Below are positions 16,638-26,155 of a stretch of 64,000 nt of DNA, one piece after another. The stretch comes from Mycobacterium sp. ITM-2016-00317 (GTDB lineage Bacteria > Actinomycetota > Actinomycetes > Mycobacteriales > Mycobacteriaceae): contig NZ_CP134399.1 in the NCBI RefSeq assembly GCF_002968295.1, positions 5,394,001 through 5,458,000 of the forward strand, given 5' to 3'. Every line of letters begins with the position of its first letter. The stretch's first letter is position 1. Position numbers and translations under genes: made by a program. The notes beneath the pieces were generated by a model. The model was given only the letters and a program-made list of their open reading frames with translations, was not told the origin of the DNA and ran no database searches.

Positions 16638-18122
16638 GTGGGCGAGGAACTGAAGCAGACCGAGTTCAGCCGCGCGCACCGGCGCGAGTACCGCCGCAAG
16701 GTGCAGCTGTGTCTCGACGTGTTCGAGACGATGCTGGCCCAGTCCAGCTTCGACTTCGAGAAGCCGCTGACCGGCATGGAGATCGAGTGCAACCTCGTCG
16801 ACTCCGGCTACCAACCGGCGATGAACAACTCCGAGGTGCTGGCGGCGATCGCCGATCCCGCGTATCAGACCGAACTGGGCGCCTACAACATCGAGTTCAA
16901 CGTGCCGCCGCGCCGGTTACCGGGGCGGGCAGCCCTCGATCTCGAAGACGACGTCCGCGCCAGCCTGAACGCCGCGGAATCCAAGGCCGGCGCCGACGGC
17001 TCGCACATCGTGATGGTCGGCATCCTGCCCACACTGATGCCCGAGCACCTGTCGGACGGCTGGATGAGCGAGTCCACGCGCTACCAGGCCCTCAACGACT
17101 CGATCTTCACCGCGCGCGGTGAGGACATCATGATCGACATCGCCGGCCCCGAGCCCCTGAGCCTGCAGGCCGCCACGATCGCCCCTGAATCTGCCTGTAC
17201 CAGCATGCAATTACATCTGCAGGTGTCCCCCGCCGATTTCGCCGACAACTGGAACGCAGCCCAGGTGCTGGCTGGTCCGCAGCTGGCGCTGGGCGCCAAC
17301 TCGCCGTACTTCTTCGGCCATCACCTGTGGGCCGAGACCCGTATCGAACTGTTCGCCCAGGCGACCGACACTCGCCCCGAGGAACTCAAGACCCAGGGGG
17401 TGCGGCCGCGCGTCTGGTTCGGGGAACGCTGGATCACCTCGATCTTCGACTTGTTCGAGGAGAACGTGCGGTACTTCCCGTCCCTGCTACCCGAAGTCTC
17501 CGACGAGGACCCGCTCGCCGAACTCGCCGCGGGCCGCACCCCGCAACTTTCGGAACTGCGGCTGCACAACGGAACCATTTACCGGTGGAACCGGCCGGTG
17601 TACGACATCGTCGACGGCCGGCCCCACCTTCGCGTCGAGAACCGGGTACTGCCGGCGGGACCGACGGTGCTCGACATGATGGCCAATTCGGCCTTCTACT
17701 ACGGGATGCTGCGGTCGCTGTCCGAGGAGGACCGACCGCTGTGGACCAAGATGAGTTTCGCTGCGGCCGAGGCGAACTTCACCGCCGCCGCGCACCACGG
17801 GATGGAGGCGCGGCTGTACTGGCCGGGCGTGGGTGAGGTCACCCCCGACGAGCTTGTCCTGCGGCAACTGCTGCCGATGGCCGACGAGGGGTTGCGCCGG
17901 TGGGGTGTTGCTGCCGAGGTGCGGGACCGCTACCTCGGGGTGATCGAGGGCCGCGCCAAGACCGGCCGCAACGGCGCGGCCTGGCAGGTCGCCGCCGTCA
18001 CCGCCCTGCAGGGCCGCGGGATGAGCCGCCCCGAGGCCCTGGCCGAGATGCTCCGGTTGTACTGCGAACGCATGCATTCCAACGACCCGGTGCACACCTG
18101 GGACCTGCCTGCTCAGGCCTGA
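16638..18122 (+). CDS. Glutamate-cysteine ligase family-2-like protein (Rv3698-type)
   Basis: A 494-residue member of the GCS2-like carboxylate-amine ligase superfamily, matching Rv3698 in length and position. Recognisable parts are the glutamate-binding entry [12 protein letters not shown], the [14 protein letters not shown] strand, [13 protein letters not shown], the Arg-rich [11 protein letters not shown] and [14 protein letters not shown] near the active site. It probably joins an amine or amino acid to a glutamyl-type carboxylate with ATP, but the substrates are unknown. It is not EgtA, which has its own gene in this window. GTG start, leaderless promoter; its last 10 bases overlap the converging PrsW gene. 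Confidence 0.85.
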   Translation: MGEELKQTEFSRAHRREYRRKVQLCLDVFETMLAQSSFDFEKPLTGMEIECNLVDSGYQPAMNNSEVLAAIADPAYQTELGAYNIEFNVPPRRLPGRAALDLEDDVRASLNAAESKAGADGSHIVMVGILPTLMPEHLSDGWMSESTRYQALNDSIFTARGEDIMIDIAGPEPLSLQAATIAPESACTSMQLHLQVSPADFADNWNAAQVLAGPQLALGANSPYFFGHHLWAETRIELFAQATDTRPEELKTQGVRPRVWFGERWITSIFDLFEENVRYFPSLLPEVSDEDPLAELAAGRTPQLSELRLHNGTIYRWNRPVYDIVDGRPHLRVENRVLPAGPTVLDMMANSAFYYGMLRSLSEEDRPLWTKMSFAAAEANFTAAAHHGMEARLYWPGVGEVTPDELVLRQLLPMADEGLRRWGVAAEVRDRYLGVIEGRAKTGRNGAAWQVAAVTALQGRGMSRPEALAEMLRLYCERMHSNDPVHTWDLPAQA

Positions 18123-19120
18123 ATCGCCGCGAGCGCGGCGCGCTGCCGGCGACGGACCTCTCTGCGCTTGCCCGGCACCCGGCGCCTGCCGCGCCAGGTG
18201 GGAAGCGAGGCGACCAGTTCCGGCGCGAAGCCCGCTCGAACCGCCTTGTCGCTGTGCGACTCCACCCAGCGTCGCTCCTCCCGCAGCAGCAGGATCGCAA
18301 CGGTCAGGAAGAGGATGAGGTTGAACGCCATCTTGGCCAGCACGCTTTCCGGCGCCGGTGCGTTCCAGACGAAGTGCATCAGCGGCCCGGCCGCCAGCAG
18401 CAGGATCGCCGTGCCGATCCGCCGCATCCGGCTCCATCCGCTCGGGTTGCTGAAAGTCGGGAGCAACAACAGCAATCCGACCGTGGTCAGGCCCGTGAAC
18501 GCCCAGTGCGACGGGACCGACGTGACGATCCGGCCGAACATCTGCTGGCCGGCGCCGCTCAGGTCGGAATCGAGGCTGGCCAGCGCGCCCGTCGTGGCAT
18601 AGGTCAGATCCTCCATCACGTCGAAGCCGAAGCCGACGAACATGCCGACGAGCAGAGCGTGGCTGATTCGGGTACAGACCGCCGCGCAGAGCACCAGAAT
18701 CACTGCCGCACAGCTCAATTTGGCAGCCTCTTCGACAAACGGGGCGGTCAGCGCAGGCGCCCACCGCGACAGGGTCACCGGGTCGAGGACCGAGGCCCAC
18801 ACCTGTTCCAGAGTTGTGTTGGCCGACGCGGCCATGGCCAGCGCGACGGTTCCGCCGAGTGCAGCGCCCGCGAGCAGCATCTGCGGATACCGCACCGCAG
18901 CCCGGAACGGATCGAAGCGGGTGATCAGCCACACCAGCAGGGCCATGAACGCGATCCACACCGGAGCGAGCGCGATGTGGGTCTGTCTTGTTTCGGCGTA
19001 CGCGGCCCCCGAGCCGGACAGCAGCTGCCACGTGCCGAGCACCATGGCGCCGATCCACACCCAGAACACCGCGGAATAGGGCCGGTACACCACCTCCGCA
19101 CGCATGGGTAGCGCGGTCAC
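18113..19120 (-). CDS. PrsW-family intramembrane metalloprotease
   Basis: A 335-residue integral membrane protein with about eight helices. The PrsW signature Glu-Glu pair is E130-E131 in PFVEEAAKL, followed by FGFDVMEDLTY near residue 165-173 and two histidines in SHWAFTGL and LMHFVWNA, which fit the metal site. In Bacillus, PrsW cuts an anti-sigma factor; no anti-sigma gene is adjacent here. The basic C-terminus (RGRRRVPGKRREVRRRQR) should be cytoplasmic. The GTG start at 19120 overlaps the stop of the preceding single-helix protein gene (GTGA), implying coupled translation. That protein is the obvious candidate partner or substrate. Confidence 0.82.
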   Translation of the reverse strand: MTALPMRAEVVYRPYSAVFWVWIGAMVLGTWQLLSGSGAAYAETRQTHIALAPVWIAFMALLVWLITRFDPFRAAVRYPQMLLAGAALGGTVALAMAASANTTLEQVWASVLDPVTLSRWAPALTAPFVEEAAKLSCAAVILVLCAAVCTRISHALLVGMFVGFGFDVMEDLTYATTGALASLDSDLSGAGQQMFGRIVTSVPSHWAFTGLTTVGLLLLLPTFSNPSGWSRMRRIGTAILLLAAGPLMHFVWNAPAPESVLAKMAFNLILFLTVAILLLREERRWVESHSDKAVRAGFAPELVASLPTWRGRRRVPGKRREVRRRQRAALAAIQA

Positions 19121-19713
19121 CGGTCGGCCCTGCCGATCGCGGCGAGCAGATCCTGCAGCGGCGGTGCGGGAGTGTCGACGTCTCCGAGAGTGTGCACCAG
19201 CACCACTACCTCGTCGTCGGCGATCACCGCGCAGGCGCCGGGCATGCCCGCAGCGGTGACGACGCAGGTCTGCCCGGTCAGCCGGCCGTCGCCGGACTGT
19301 GCCTGACCTCCGTCGTAAGCGGCTGAGAAGCCCCGCCTCCGGTCGATCTGCATGAGGCGCTCCCCTACCGCTTCCGCGTCGCGGCCATCCAGGTCGTGCG
19401 CCTCGATGTGGACGAAGGCGTCCCCGGACCGCCACACCACCCCGCCGGGCAGCGAAGCGACCTCCCAGCCGTCCGGCGGCACCGTGGAGATGACTTCGCC
19501 GGACTCGGTTGCCACCTCGACGGTCTGACCGTCTGCGGACGGGGCCGGGTCGTCGGATCCGAGCGCCAGGAACGCCGGAACGACCGGCACGGCGAGCATC
19601 CCGGCCACCAGTGCGAGCGCGGCGCGCTTGCCGGTGAGGCGTCGGCGCCCGACCACGATGTCCTCGGCCGCCGTCGACGGTTGCGCCTCCGCCTGTGCGA
19701 GTTCGCTGCTCAC
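19117..19713 (-). CDS. Single-pass membrane protein of unknown function, coupled to PrsW
   Basis: A 198-residue protein not recognised as a known family. Residues 1-30 are polar and probably cytoplasmic (SSELAQAEAQPSTAAEDIVV). One membrane helix follows (KRAALALVAGMLAVPVVPAF), and the rest is an external domain with two cysteines, in GQTCVVTAAGMPGACAVIADD, likely forming a disulfide. Start GTG at 19713 is preferred: the frame is open further upstream, but that part lacks good codon use and reaches the divergent gene. No clear ribosome site was seen. The stop is embedded in the PrsW start. The membrane topology would suit a regulated-proteolysis substrate; this is inference. Confidence 0.65.
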   Translation of the reverse strand: MSSELAQAEAQPSTAAEDIVVGRRRLTGKRAALALVAGMLAVPVVPAFLALGSDDPAPSADGQTVEVATESGEVISTVPPDGWEVASLPGGVVWRSGDAFVHIEAHDLDGRDAEAVGERLMQIDRRRGFSAAYDGGQAQSGDGRLTGQTCVVTAAGMPGACAVIADDEVVVLVHTLGDVDTPAPPLQDLLAAIGRADR

Positions 19714-19909
19714 AAAACGGCAGGTTAGCAGTGACGACACAACGGCCGGTGAAAAATCCGCTGAACTGATGCCGATCTGGTTCGAGTTGGTCAATGCCGC
19801 TGGCCAACAGTGTGCAGCATCCCGGGCTGCGCGTCGGCGGCCCAGCCCAGACTTCGTTGCCGAATAGTTGAATCTCTTGGCGTTCGAGTTCGCTAGGTGG
19901 GCGCGCGGG

Positions 19910-19915
19910 TAGCGT
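19910..19915 (+). promoter_or_regulatory. -10 hexamer TAGCGT, leaderless promoter
   Basis: TAGCGT ends six bases before the ATG at 19922. The rest of the 208-bp gap back to 19713 shows no gene and no clear hairpin. Confidence 0.45.
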
Positions 19916-19921
19916 AAATGC

Positions 19922-20596
19922 ATGGCCGAGGTGATGGACTGGGACGGTGTGTACCGGGGCGAGGGCGGGTTCGAGGGTGAGCCGCCGTGGAACAGCGGCG
20001 AACCTCAGCCGGAACTGGCGGCGCTGTGGCGCGACGGCAAGTTCCGCAGCGAGGTGCTCGACGCGGGCTGCGGCCATGCCGAGTTGTCTCTGGCGCTGGC
20101 CGCCGACGGCTACACCGTGACCGGTGTCGATGTCAGCCCCACGGCGATCTCCGCGGCGACCGCGGCGGCCGCCGAGCGCGGGTTGTCGGAGCGTGCGTCG
20201 TTCGTCGCCGCCGACATCACCGCGCTCACCGGCTTCGACGGCCGGTTCTCCACCGTCGTGGACAGCACGCTGTTCCATTCGATGCCGGTGGAGTCCCGCG
20301 ATGCCTACCTGCGGTCCGTGCACCGGGCCGCCGCACCGGGCGCGGGTTTCTTCGTGCTGGTCTTCGCCAGGGGCGCGTTCCCGGCCGAGATGGAAGGCGG
20401 CCCCAACGAGGTGACCGAACTCGAACTGCGGGATGCGGTTTCGCAGTACTGGACGATCGACGACATCCGTCCCGCGTTGATCCACACGAACGTGCCGAAG
20501 TTGCCCGGTATGCCGCCCCCTCCGCTGGATATGCTCGACGAGCGCGGCCGGATGCGGATACAGGCGTTCCTGCTGTCCGCACACAAAGACAGCTAG
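19922..20596 (+). CDS. Class I SAM-dependent methyltransferase (Rv3699-type)
   Basis: A 224-residue methyltransferase; its place just before the ergothioneine genes matches Rv3699. Motif I is VLDAGCGHAELSLALA and motif II VTGVDVSPTAISAA; VVDSTLFHSMPVESRDAYLRS is the family's post-II helix. The N-terminal YRGEGGFEGEPPWNSGEPQPEL resembles the thiopurine/thiol methyltransferase-like group, which can take small thiols or selenols. No substrate is proven. It converges with the symporter gene three bases after its stop. It is unrelated to EgtD, the histidine methyltransferase. Confidence 0.86.
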   Translation: MAEVMDWDGVYRGEGGFEGEPPWNSGEPQPELAALWRDGKFRSEVLDAGCGHAELSLALAADGYTVTGVDVSPTAISAATAAAAERGLSERASFVAADITALTGFDGRFSTVVDSTLFHSMPVESRDAYLRSVHRAAAPGAGFFVLVFARGAFPAEMEGGPNEVTELELRDAVSQYWTIDDIRPALIHTNVPKLPGMPPPPLDMLDERGRMRIQAFLLSAHKDS

Positions 20597-20599
20597 CGG

Positions 20600-22012
20600 C
20601 TACCCGGCGGGCGTGGTGCCGGTGCGCGCCGGCTCCCGGTCGGGTGGGGTACCCCCGTCCGTGTCGTCGTCGTCGAGCATCGTCGCCTCGTCGAACGGGC
20701 GGTCCCCGTCGAGCACCTCGTTGAGTCGCGTGCTGTCCACCGTGCCGGTCCAGGTCCCGACGAGCAGCGTGGCCACGGAGTTGCCGGAGAAGTTGGTCAG
20801 CGCGCGCGCCTCGGACATGAAGCGGTCGATGCCGACGATGATGCCGACCCCGTCGAGAAGTTCGGGCCGGTGGCTCTGCAGGCCTGCGGCCAGGGTGGCC
20901 AGCCCGGCGCCGCTGACTCCGGCGGCGCCCTTGGACGCGATGATCATGAAGGCCAGCAGGCCGAGTTGTTCGGGGATCGACAGCGGGTCGCCCAGCGCGT
21001 CGGCGATGAACAGCGAGGCCATCGTCAGGTAGATCGCGGTGCCGTCCAGGTTGAACGAGTAGCCGGTCGGCACCACGATGCCGACCGTCGCCGGTGTCAC
21101 GCCGGCGTGCTCCAACTTCGCGATCAGCCGGGGCAGTGCCGATTCCGACGACGACGTCGCGACGATCAACAGGTACTCCCGGGCGAGGTAGCGGACCAGC
21201 TTGAAGATCGAGACCCGGCACACCGTCCACAACAGCGCGCCGAGCACCCCGAAGATGAAGATCAGGCAGGTGATGTAGAAGGCCGCCATCAGCACGCCGA
21301 GCTGGATCACCGCGTCGAAGCCGGTATCGCCCACCACTTCCGCGATCGCGCCGAACGCGCCGATCGGCGCCAGCCACAACACCCCGATCAGGATGCGGAA
21401 CACCAGCCGCTGCAATGCCTCGATGCCTTTCAGCAGCCCCTCGCCGGTCTGACCCATGCCCTGGATGCCGAACCCGACGAGCAGCGCCACGAACAGCGCC
21501 TGCAGCACGTTGCCCTCGGTGACCGCGGAGAACAGCGTCGAGGGGATGATGTTGGCAATGAAGTCCGTTGTGTCGCCGGAGGATTCGGCTTCACCGGCGA
21601 GTTCGACACCCTTGCTCGGATCGTTGGGCACGTTCAGCCCGGTGCCGGGGCTGATCAGGTTGCCGACGACCAGACCTATCGCGAGCGCGACCGTCGACAT
21701 GACCAGGAAGTAGGAGATCGCCAGCCCGCCGACCTTGCCGACCGACGCAGCGGCACGGACCTTGCCGATACCGATGACGACCGTGCAGAAGATGACCGGG
21801 ACGATCATCATCTTGATGAGTTTGACGAACAACTCGCCGAGCACGCCCAGCGAGGACGCCACGTCCGGGGCGACCAGCCCGAGCACGATCCCGGCGATGA
21901 CCGCGATGATCACCATGATGTAGAGCCAGTGGGTGCGGTCCCGCTTGGCCTTCTTCGGCCCGGCCTCGCCAGAGTCAGCCGTGTCGGCCGCGTCGCCGTG
22001 TGCATGTGTCAT
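20600..22012 (-). CDS. Dicarboxylate/amino acid:cation symporter (DAACS family)
   Basis: A 470-residue symporter of the DctA/GltP family. After a cytoplasmic, His/Asp-rich tail, the membrane core begins HWLYIMVIIAVIAGIVLG. Family hallmarks are IKMMIVPVIFCTVV, the serine-rich hairpin ATSSSESALP, GYSFNLDGTAIY in helix 7 and the GIIVGIDRFMSEARALTNFSGN ending. It imports C4-dicarboxylates, glutamate or aspartate with H+ or Na+. The start at 22012 has GGAGGG eight bases upstream. The acidic C-terminus (EATMLDDDDTDGG) is cytoplasmic. It lies about 100 bp after egtE on the same strand. Confidence 0.92.
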   Translation of the reverse strand: MTHAHGDAADTADSGEAGPKKAKRDRTHWLYIMVIIAVIAGIVLGLVAPDVASSLGVLGELFVKLIKMMIVPVIFCTVVIGIGKVRAAASVGKVGGLAISYFLVMSTVALAIGLVVGNLISPGTGLNVPNDPSKGVELAGEAESSGDTTDFIANIIPSTLFSAVTEGNVLQALFVALLVGFGIQGMGQTGEGLLKGIEALQRLVFRILIGVLWLAPIGAFGAIAEVVGDTGFDAVIQLGVLMAAFYITCLIFIFGVLGALLWTVCRVSIFKLVRYLAREYLLIVATSSSESALPRLIAKLEHAGVTPATVGIVVPTGYSFNLDGTAIYLTMASLFIADALGDPLSIPEQLGLLAFMIIASKGAAGVSGAGLATLAAGLQSHRPELLDGVGIIVGIDRFMSEARALTNFSGNSVATLLVGTWTGTVDSTRLNEVLDGDRPFDEATMLDDDDTDGGTPPDREPARTGTTPAG

Positions 22013-22111
22013 CGTCGTCGTCCCTCCGCGCGTGGTGAAGCGGGGATAACCCAATGTGACCCGGCCCACACACGTGCGCCGGGCCGACGGCTGGACGCTG
22101 GTCGAGCAGCC

Positions 22112-23191
22112 TCAGCGTGTGACGGTGGCCAGCGCCTCGACGAACCTGGCCAGGTCGGCGTCGGTGACGTCGACGTGCGGGGACACCCGCAACGCCGGGT
22201 GGGTCATCTCCCGCGGGGCCCGCTCCACGCCCAGGTAGGTGGTGACGATCTGATGCTCGGCGATCAGCCGCGCGCGCACGGTCAGCGGGTCGGCGCCGTC
22301 GGTGGGCTCCAGGGTGGTGATGGCGCTGGGCTCGTCGACGTGTTCCACCACCCGCCAGCCCGGCAGATCGGCCAGCGCGGTGCGCGTCAGCGCCCCGACC
22401 TCACGCAACCGCGCCTGCACCGCGGCGGGTCCGGCGGCCAGGTATTCACCCACGGCGACGGAGAACGACACCCTGAGACCGACATTTGTCTCGGCGTGGC
22501 CAAGTCGGGTGACGGTGTCCTCAGACAGCAGCCCCGGCCGGGTGGCCAGCACCCCGACCCCGCGCGGCCCGGCCGTCCACTTGCGCGACGTCGAGTACAC
22601 CGCGTCGGCGCCGATCCCGGTGAGGTCGAGGTGCGCGAAGCCCTGGGCTGCGTCCACGATCAGCGGGATGTCGTGTCCCCGGCACGCCGACGCGATGTCG
22701 TGCACGGGTTGCACGATGCCGCGGTGGCTGGCCAGCACCGTGAAGTGCACGAGCGCGGGCCGATGGGAGGACAGTGCTGCCCCGACGGCGTTGACGTCCA
22801 GCCTGCCGAACTCGTCGACCGGGAGCGTCTCGACCCGGAAACCGTTGCGCGCCATCACCGCAAGGCTGGGGCCGAACTCGCCCGGCAGACACGCCAGGGT
22901 GCGCTCCCCCGGCCAGTCCCTGAGCAGGATGTCCAGCGCATGGTTGGCTCCGGTGCTGAAATGCACTGCTGCGTCGGCCATCCCGGTCAGTGTCCGTACC
23001 GCGGCACGGCCTGCGTCGAGTGCGGGCGCAGCCGCCTCGGCGGCCACGTAGCCGCCGACCTCGGCCTCGTGCCGGGCGTGCTGGGCCGTGGCGTCGATCA
23101 CCGACAGGCTCTGGCGGGAGCAGGCCGCACTGTCGAGGTGCACACCGGCCATCGGCGGGCGCGCCGCGCGCCACTGTTCGGCCAGAGTCAT
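22112..23191 (-). CDS. egtE: Ergothioneine biosynthesis PLP-dependent C-S lyase EgtE
   Basis: A 359-residue fold-type I PLP enzyme that cleaves hercynylcysteine sulfoxide to ergothioneine, the last step of the pathway. The PLP lysine is K204 in [13 protein letters not shown]; the aspartate that holds the pyridine nitrogen is in [17 protein letters not shown]. The N-terminus [12 protein letters not shown] matches mycobacterial EgtE. Its ATG overlaps the egtD stop by four bases (ATGA), so it is co-translated. It is the distal gene of egtA-B-C-D-E. Confidence 0.93.
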   Translation of the reverse strand: MTLAEQWRAARPPMAGVHLDSAACSRQSLSVIDATAQHARHEAEVGGYVAAEAAAPALDAGRAAVRTLTGMADAAVHFSTGANHALDILLRDWPGERTLACLPGEFGPSLAVMARNGFRVETLPVDEFGRLDVNAVGAALSSHRPALVHFTVLASHRGIVQPVHDIASACRGHDIPLIVDAAQGFAHLDLTGIGADAVYSTSRKWTAGPRGVGVLATRPGLLSEDTVTRLGHAETNVGLRVSFSVAVGEYLAAGPAAVQARLREVGALTRTALADLPGWRVVEHVDEPSAITTLEPTDGADPLTVRARLIAEHQIVTTYLGVERAPREMTHPALRVSPHVDVTDADLARFVEALATVTR

Positions 23192-24180
23192 TTGACCGAC
23201 AGGTCCGATTTGACCGACAGGGACAGTCCGAAGTCCCCGGCGTCGTCGGTCCACCAATGCGTGCAACGCAGTCCGGCGGCAGCGAGTTCGTCGTCCACCT
23301 TCGACGGCCGGAATTTGGAGGACACCTCGGTGAGCATCTGCTCGCCGGCATCGAAATCGACGGCCAGATCCAGCGCTGCGATGTGGACCCGCTGCGCGCG
23401 GGTGCAGCGCAGCCACATCTCGATGCGCTCCTCGGCGGCGTTCCACCGCGCGACGTGCTGAAAGGCCTCGACGTCGAAGTCCGCCCCGAGTTCGCGGTTC
23501 ACGACGGTCAACACGTTGCGGTTGAACCGGGCGGTGACCCCCGCACTGTCGTCGTAGGCCCGGACCAGGCGGCCGGTGTCCTTGACCAGATCCGTGCCGA
23601 GCAGCAGCGTGTCGCCGGGCTGCATGAACCGGGCGACCGAGGCGAGGAACTCTGCGCGTGGCCCCGGGGTCAGGTTGCCGATCGTCGAACCCAGGAACGC
23701 CACCAGACGCCGGCCGGTAGCCGGGATCATGCCCAGGTGCTCCTCGAAATCGCCGCACACTGCGTCGACCTCGATGCCGGGGTATTCGGCCTGGATCGCC
23801 GCGCCGGCGTCCCGCAGCACGCTCGCGTCGACGTCGAACGGTACGAAGCGGCGCAGGGAACCCCGGTCACGCAGCGCGTCGAGCAGCGTGCGGGTCTTCT
23901 CCGACGTCCCGCTTCCGAGCTCGACGAGGGTGTCGGCCCCGGACACCTCGGCGATCTCGGCGGCGCGGGCGCGCAGGATCTGGGCTTCCGCGCGGGTCGG
24001 GTAATACTCCGGCAACCGGGTGATCTGATCGAACAGGTCACTGCCCACCGAGTCGTAGAACCATTTGGGCGGAAGAGTTTTCGGTGTCTGCGTGAGGCCG
24101 TGCCGGACGTCGCGACGCAGGGCCGCATCCGCGGCGTCGGCGGCCAGGTGGTTGGTGATCGACACCGAGGGTGAAACCAT
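23188..24180 (-). CDS. egtD: L-histidine N-alpha-methyltransferase EgtD
   Basis: A 330-residue enzyme that trimethylates histidine to hercynine with three SAM. The family entry [20 protein letters not shown] and the SAM loop [19 protein letters not shown] are intact, as are GSTIGNL and the C-terminal [11 protein letters not shown] region. Start ATG 24180 overlaps the egtC stop by one base. The C-terminus ends SVKSDLSVK because a 13-bp sequence is repeated 18 bp apart, which adds six codons before the stop that overlaps egtE. The active-site region is unaffected. Confidence 0.95.
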   Translation of the reverse strand: MVSPSVSITNHLAADAADAALRRDVRHGLTQTPKTLPPKWFYDSVGSDLFDQITRLPEYYPTRAEAQILRARAAEIAEVSGADTLVELGSGTSEKTRTLLDALRDRGSLRRFVPFDVDASVLRDAGAAIQAEYPGIEVDAVCGDFEEHLGMIPATGRRLVAFLGSTIGNLTPGPRAEFLASVARFMQPGDTLLLGTDLVKDTGRLVRAYDDSAGVTARFNRNVLTVVNRELGADFDVEAFQHVARWNAAEERIEMWLRCTRAQRVHIAALDLAVDFDAGEQMLTEVSSKFRPSKVDDELAAAGLRCTHWWTDDAGDFGLSLSVKSDLSVK

Positions 24181-24869
24181 CACGATCCTTTCAGCGGGGT
24201 CAGCCGCACACGTGTGCCGTCGACCTCGACGAGGTGGCGGTCCGGCACTTCCTGCCACGCCGGGTCGTCGTCGTAGGGTTCGCTGGCGACCACCACGCCG
24301 TCGGCGCGGCGCAGCACCGACAGCGTGTCCCCCCACGTGGTGGCCAGCAGCCGGGAACCGTCGCCGGCCAGGATGTTCAGCCGCGCGTTCGGGTCGGCGG
24401 CGGCGACGCCGGAGACGGTGTCGCCGAGGGCGTCCATGCCGCGGCCGAAGATCAGCGCGGCGAGAAGCGCACTGTCATTGGTGGACTCGGCGTGCGATGA
24501 CGCCGGCAGCACCGCGCGGTCGACGAGGCCGTTGTGCGACAGCAACCAGGTGCCGTCGGTGAACGGCGCGGACGCCGACGCTTCGATGGGCATGCCGACG
24601 CTGGCCGAACGCACCGCGGCCACCACGCAACTGCTGTGCAACGCGGGCGCGACGGAGGCGAAGGACGGATCACCCCACAGCGGCGCGGCGCTGCGCCAGC
24701 GCCGGGCGGCTGCGCCGTCGAAGAAGCCGACGCCCCAGCCGTCGGCGTTCATCAACCCGTGCTTCTGTCTGCGCGGCGCATAGGACTGCACCAGCAGTCC
24801 CGACGGCGGGTCCAGGACCAGCGATGCGACCGAGACCGGTGCGCCCAGCCAGGCCAGGTGTCTACACAT
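24180..24869 (-). CDS. egtC: Gamma-glutamyl-hercynylcysteine sulfoxide hydrolase EgtC
   Basis: A 229-residue class II glutamine amidotransferase-like (Ntn) hydrolase that removes the gamma-glutamyl group from the EgtB product. Cys2 of MCRHLAWLG is the N-terminal nucleophile after Met removal. The fold landmarks are [24 protein letters not shown] and the [12 protein letters not shown] loop. Length agrees with mycobacterial EgtC. Its ends overlap egtB and egtD by one base each (TGATG), so the operon is tightly coupled. Confidence 0.95.
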   Translation of the reverse strand: MCRHLAWLGAPVSVASLVLDPPSGLLVQSYAPRRQKHGLMNADGWGVGFFDGAAARRWRSAAPLWGDPSFASVAPALHSSCVVAAVRSASVGMPIEASASAPFTDGTWLLSHNGLVDRAVLPASSHAESTNDSALLAALIFGRGMDALGDTVSGVAAADPNARLNILAGDGSRLLATTWGDTLSVLRRADGVVVASEPYDDDPAWQEVPDRHLVEVDGTRVRLTPLKGS

Positions 24870-26155
24870 CACGCATCCCAGGCCAGGCGCACGCCCGAGA
24901 AGATCTGTCTGCGGATCGGATGGTCCCAGTTGCGGAAACTGGGTCGCAGGATGTCCGGAGCCACCGCCCACGAACCGCCGCGCAACACCCGGTACTCGCC
25001 CGATGCGGTGCCGTCGAAGAAGGGCTGCGAGTACTGCCGGTAGATCATCGGCGTGAAGCCCGGCCACGGGCGCAGCGTCGAGGTGGTCCACTCCCACACA
25101 TCGCCGAGCATCTGCTCGGCGCCGTATGCGGACGCGCTGTGCGGGTACGCCCCGACGGGCGCCGGCCGCAGCGACTCCCCGCCGAGGTTCGCGACGTCGG
25201 TGGTCGGTGCGGCCGCACCCCACGGGTAGCGGCGCCTGCTGCCGGTCGCCGGATCCCACGCGCAGGCCTTCTCCCACTCGATCTCGGTCGGCAGCCGCGC
25301 CCCGGCCCAGGCCGCGTACGCCTCGGCCTCGTAGAAGGTGACGTGCTGGACGGGCTCGTCGCCGGGGATGTCCTCGACGTACCCGAAGCGGGTCCGGGTG
25401 CCGGCGTTCCAGAACATCGGTGCCGCCAGGCCGGCCTTGAGACGGTGCTCCCAGCCCGGCCCGGCCCACCATCGCGGCTCGCGGTAGCCGCCGTCGTCGA
25501 TGAACTGCTGCCACTCCGCGTTGGTGACCGGGACGCGGCCGATGCGGAAGGACGGCACGTCGACGGTGTGCGCCGGGCGCTCGTTGTCCAGGGAGTACGG
25601 TTCGGCCGCGGCGTCCACGCCGAGCGTGAACTCCCCGCCGGGGACCAGCACCGAGGTGCCTGCCACCCCGGGGCGTCCCTGCGGCAGCGGCGCGCCGCGG
25701 TCGAGCAGCGGCGTACCCGGGCGCAGGTTCAGCGCTTGCAGCATGGTCTCGCCGTGCTGGTTCTCGTGGCTGACCACCAACCCGAACGTGAACGCGTCGG
25801 GATGGTCGTCGGGCAGTGTGTCCAGCGCGTCGAGCACCTTGCCGCGGACGGTGGCGCAGTAGCTGCGCGCGTCGGTCGGCGGGAGCAGCGGCAGGTCGAC
25901 GCGGCTGGCACGCGAGTGCACGAACGCGTCGTACAACTGGTCCACCTGCGCGGAGAGCAGACCCGGCCGGTTCGGGTCGCCGCCGCGCAGCAGCCAGAAC
26001 TCCTCCTGCTGCCCGACGTGGGCGAGATCCCAGACCAGCGGGCTCATCAGCGGGTCGTACTGGCGCCGCAGCTCGGCGTCGTCGAAGTCGACCAGCCGCA
26101 GCGTGCGGTCCCTGGCCGTGCTCAGCCCGTCGGCCAGTTCCTCGCGTGTCGTCAC
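24869..26155 (-). CDS. egtB: Hercynine oxygenase (sulfoxide synthase) EgtB
   Basis: A 428-residue non-haem iron enzyme that joins gamma-glutamylcysteine to hercynine with O2. The N-terminal DinB-like bundle carries the iron ligands: H46 (WDLAHVG) and the H-x3-H-x-E motif H130-E131-N-Q-H134-G-E136. The C-terminal half is a formylglycine-generating-enzyme-like domain ([50 protein letters not shown]). The GTG start at 26155 overlaps the egtA stop (GTGA). EgtB takes gamma-glutamylcysteine, the product of EgtA. Confidence 0.95.
   Translation of the reverse strand: MTTREELADGLSTARDRTLRLVDFDDAELRRQYDPLMSPLVWDLAHVGQQEEFWLLRGGDPNRPGLLSAQVDQLYDAFVHSRASRVDLPLLPPTDARSYCATVRGKVLDALDTLPDDHPDAFTFGLVVSHENQHGETMLQALNLRPGTPLLDRGAPLPQGRPGVAGTSVLVPGGEFTLGVDAAAEPYSLDNERPAHTVDVPSFRIGRVPVTNAEWQQFIDDGGYREPRWWAGPGWEHRLKAGLAAPMFWNAGTRTRFGYVEDIPGDEPVQHVTFYEAEAYAAWAGARLPTEIEWEKACAWDPATGSRRRYPWGAAAPTTDVANLGGESLRPAPVGAYPHSASAYGAEQMLGDVWEWTTSTLRPWPGFTPMIYRQYSQPFFDGTASGEYRVLRGGSWAVAPDILRPSFRNWDHPIRRQIFSGVRLAWDA

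Noticed and set aside
14339..16792. An extended 817-residue glycerol kinase frame
   Set aside because: The extra N-terminal 312 codons are antisense to the methyltransferase gene and the start of the next gene. The kinase family starts at the [11 protein letters not shown] methionine.
20870..23461. An 863-codon open frame opposite the symporter and egtE
   Set aside because: Antisense to recognised genes with intact motifs; composition is low-complexity Arg/His/Gln/Asp and matches nothing.
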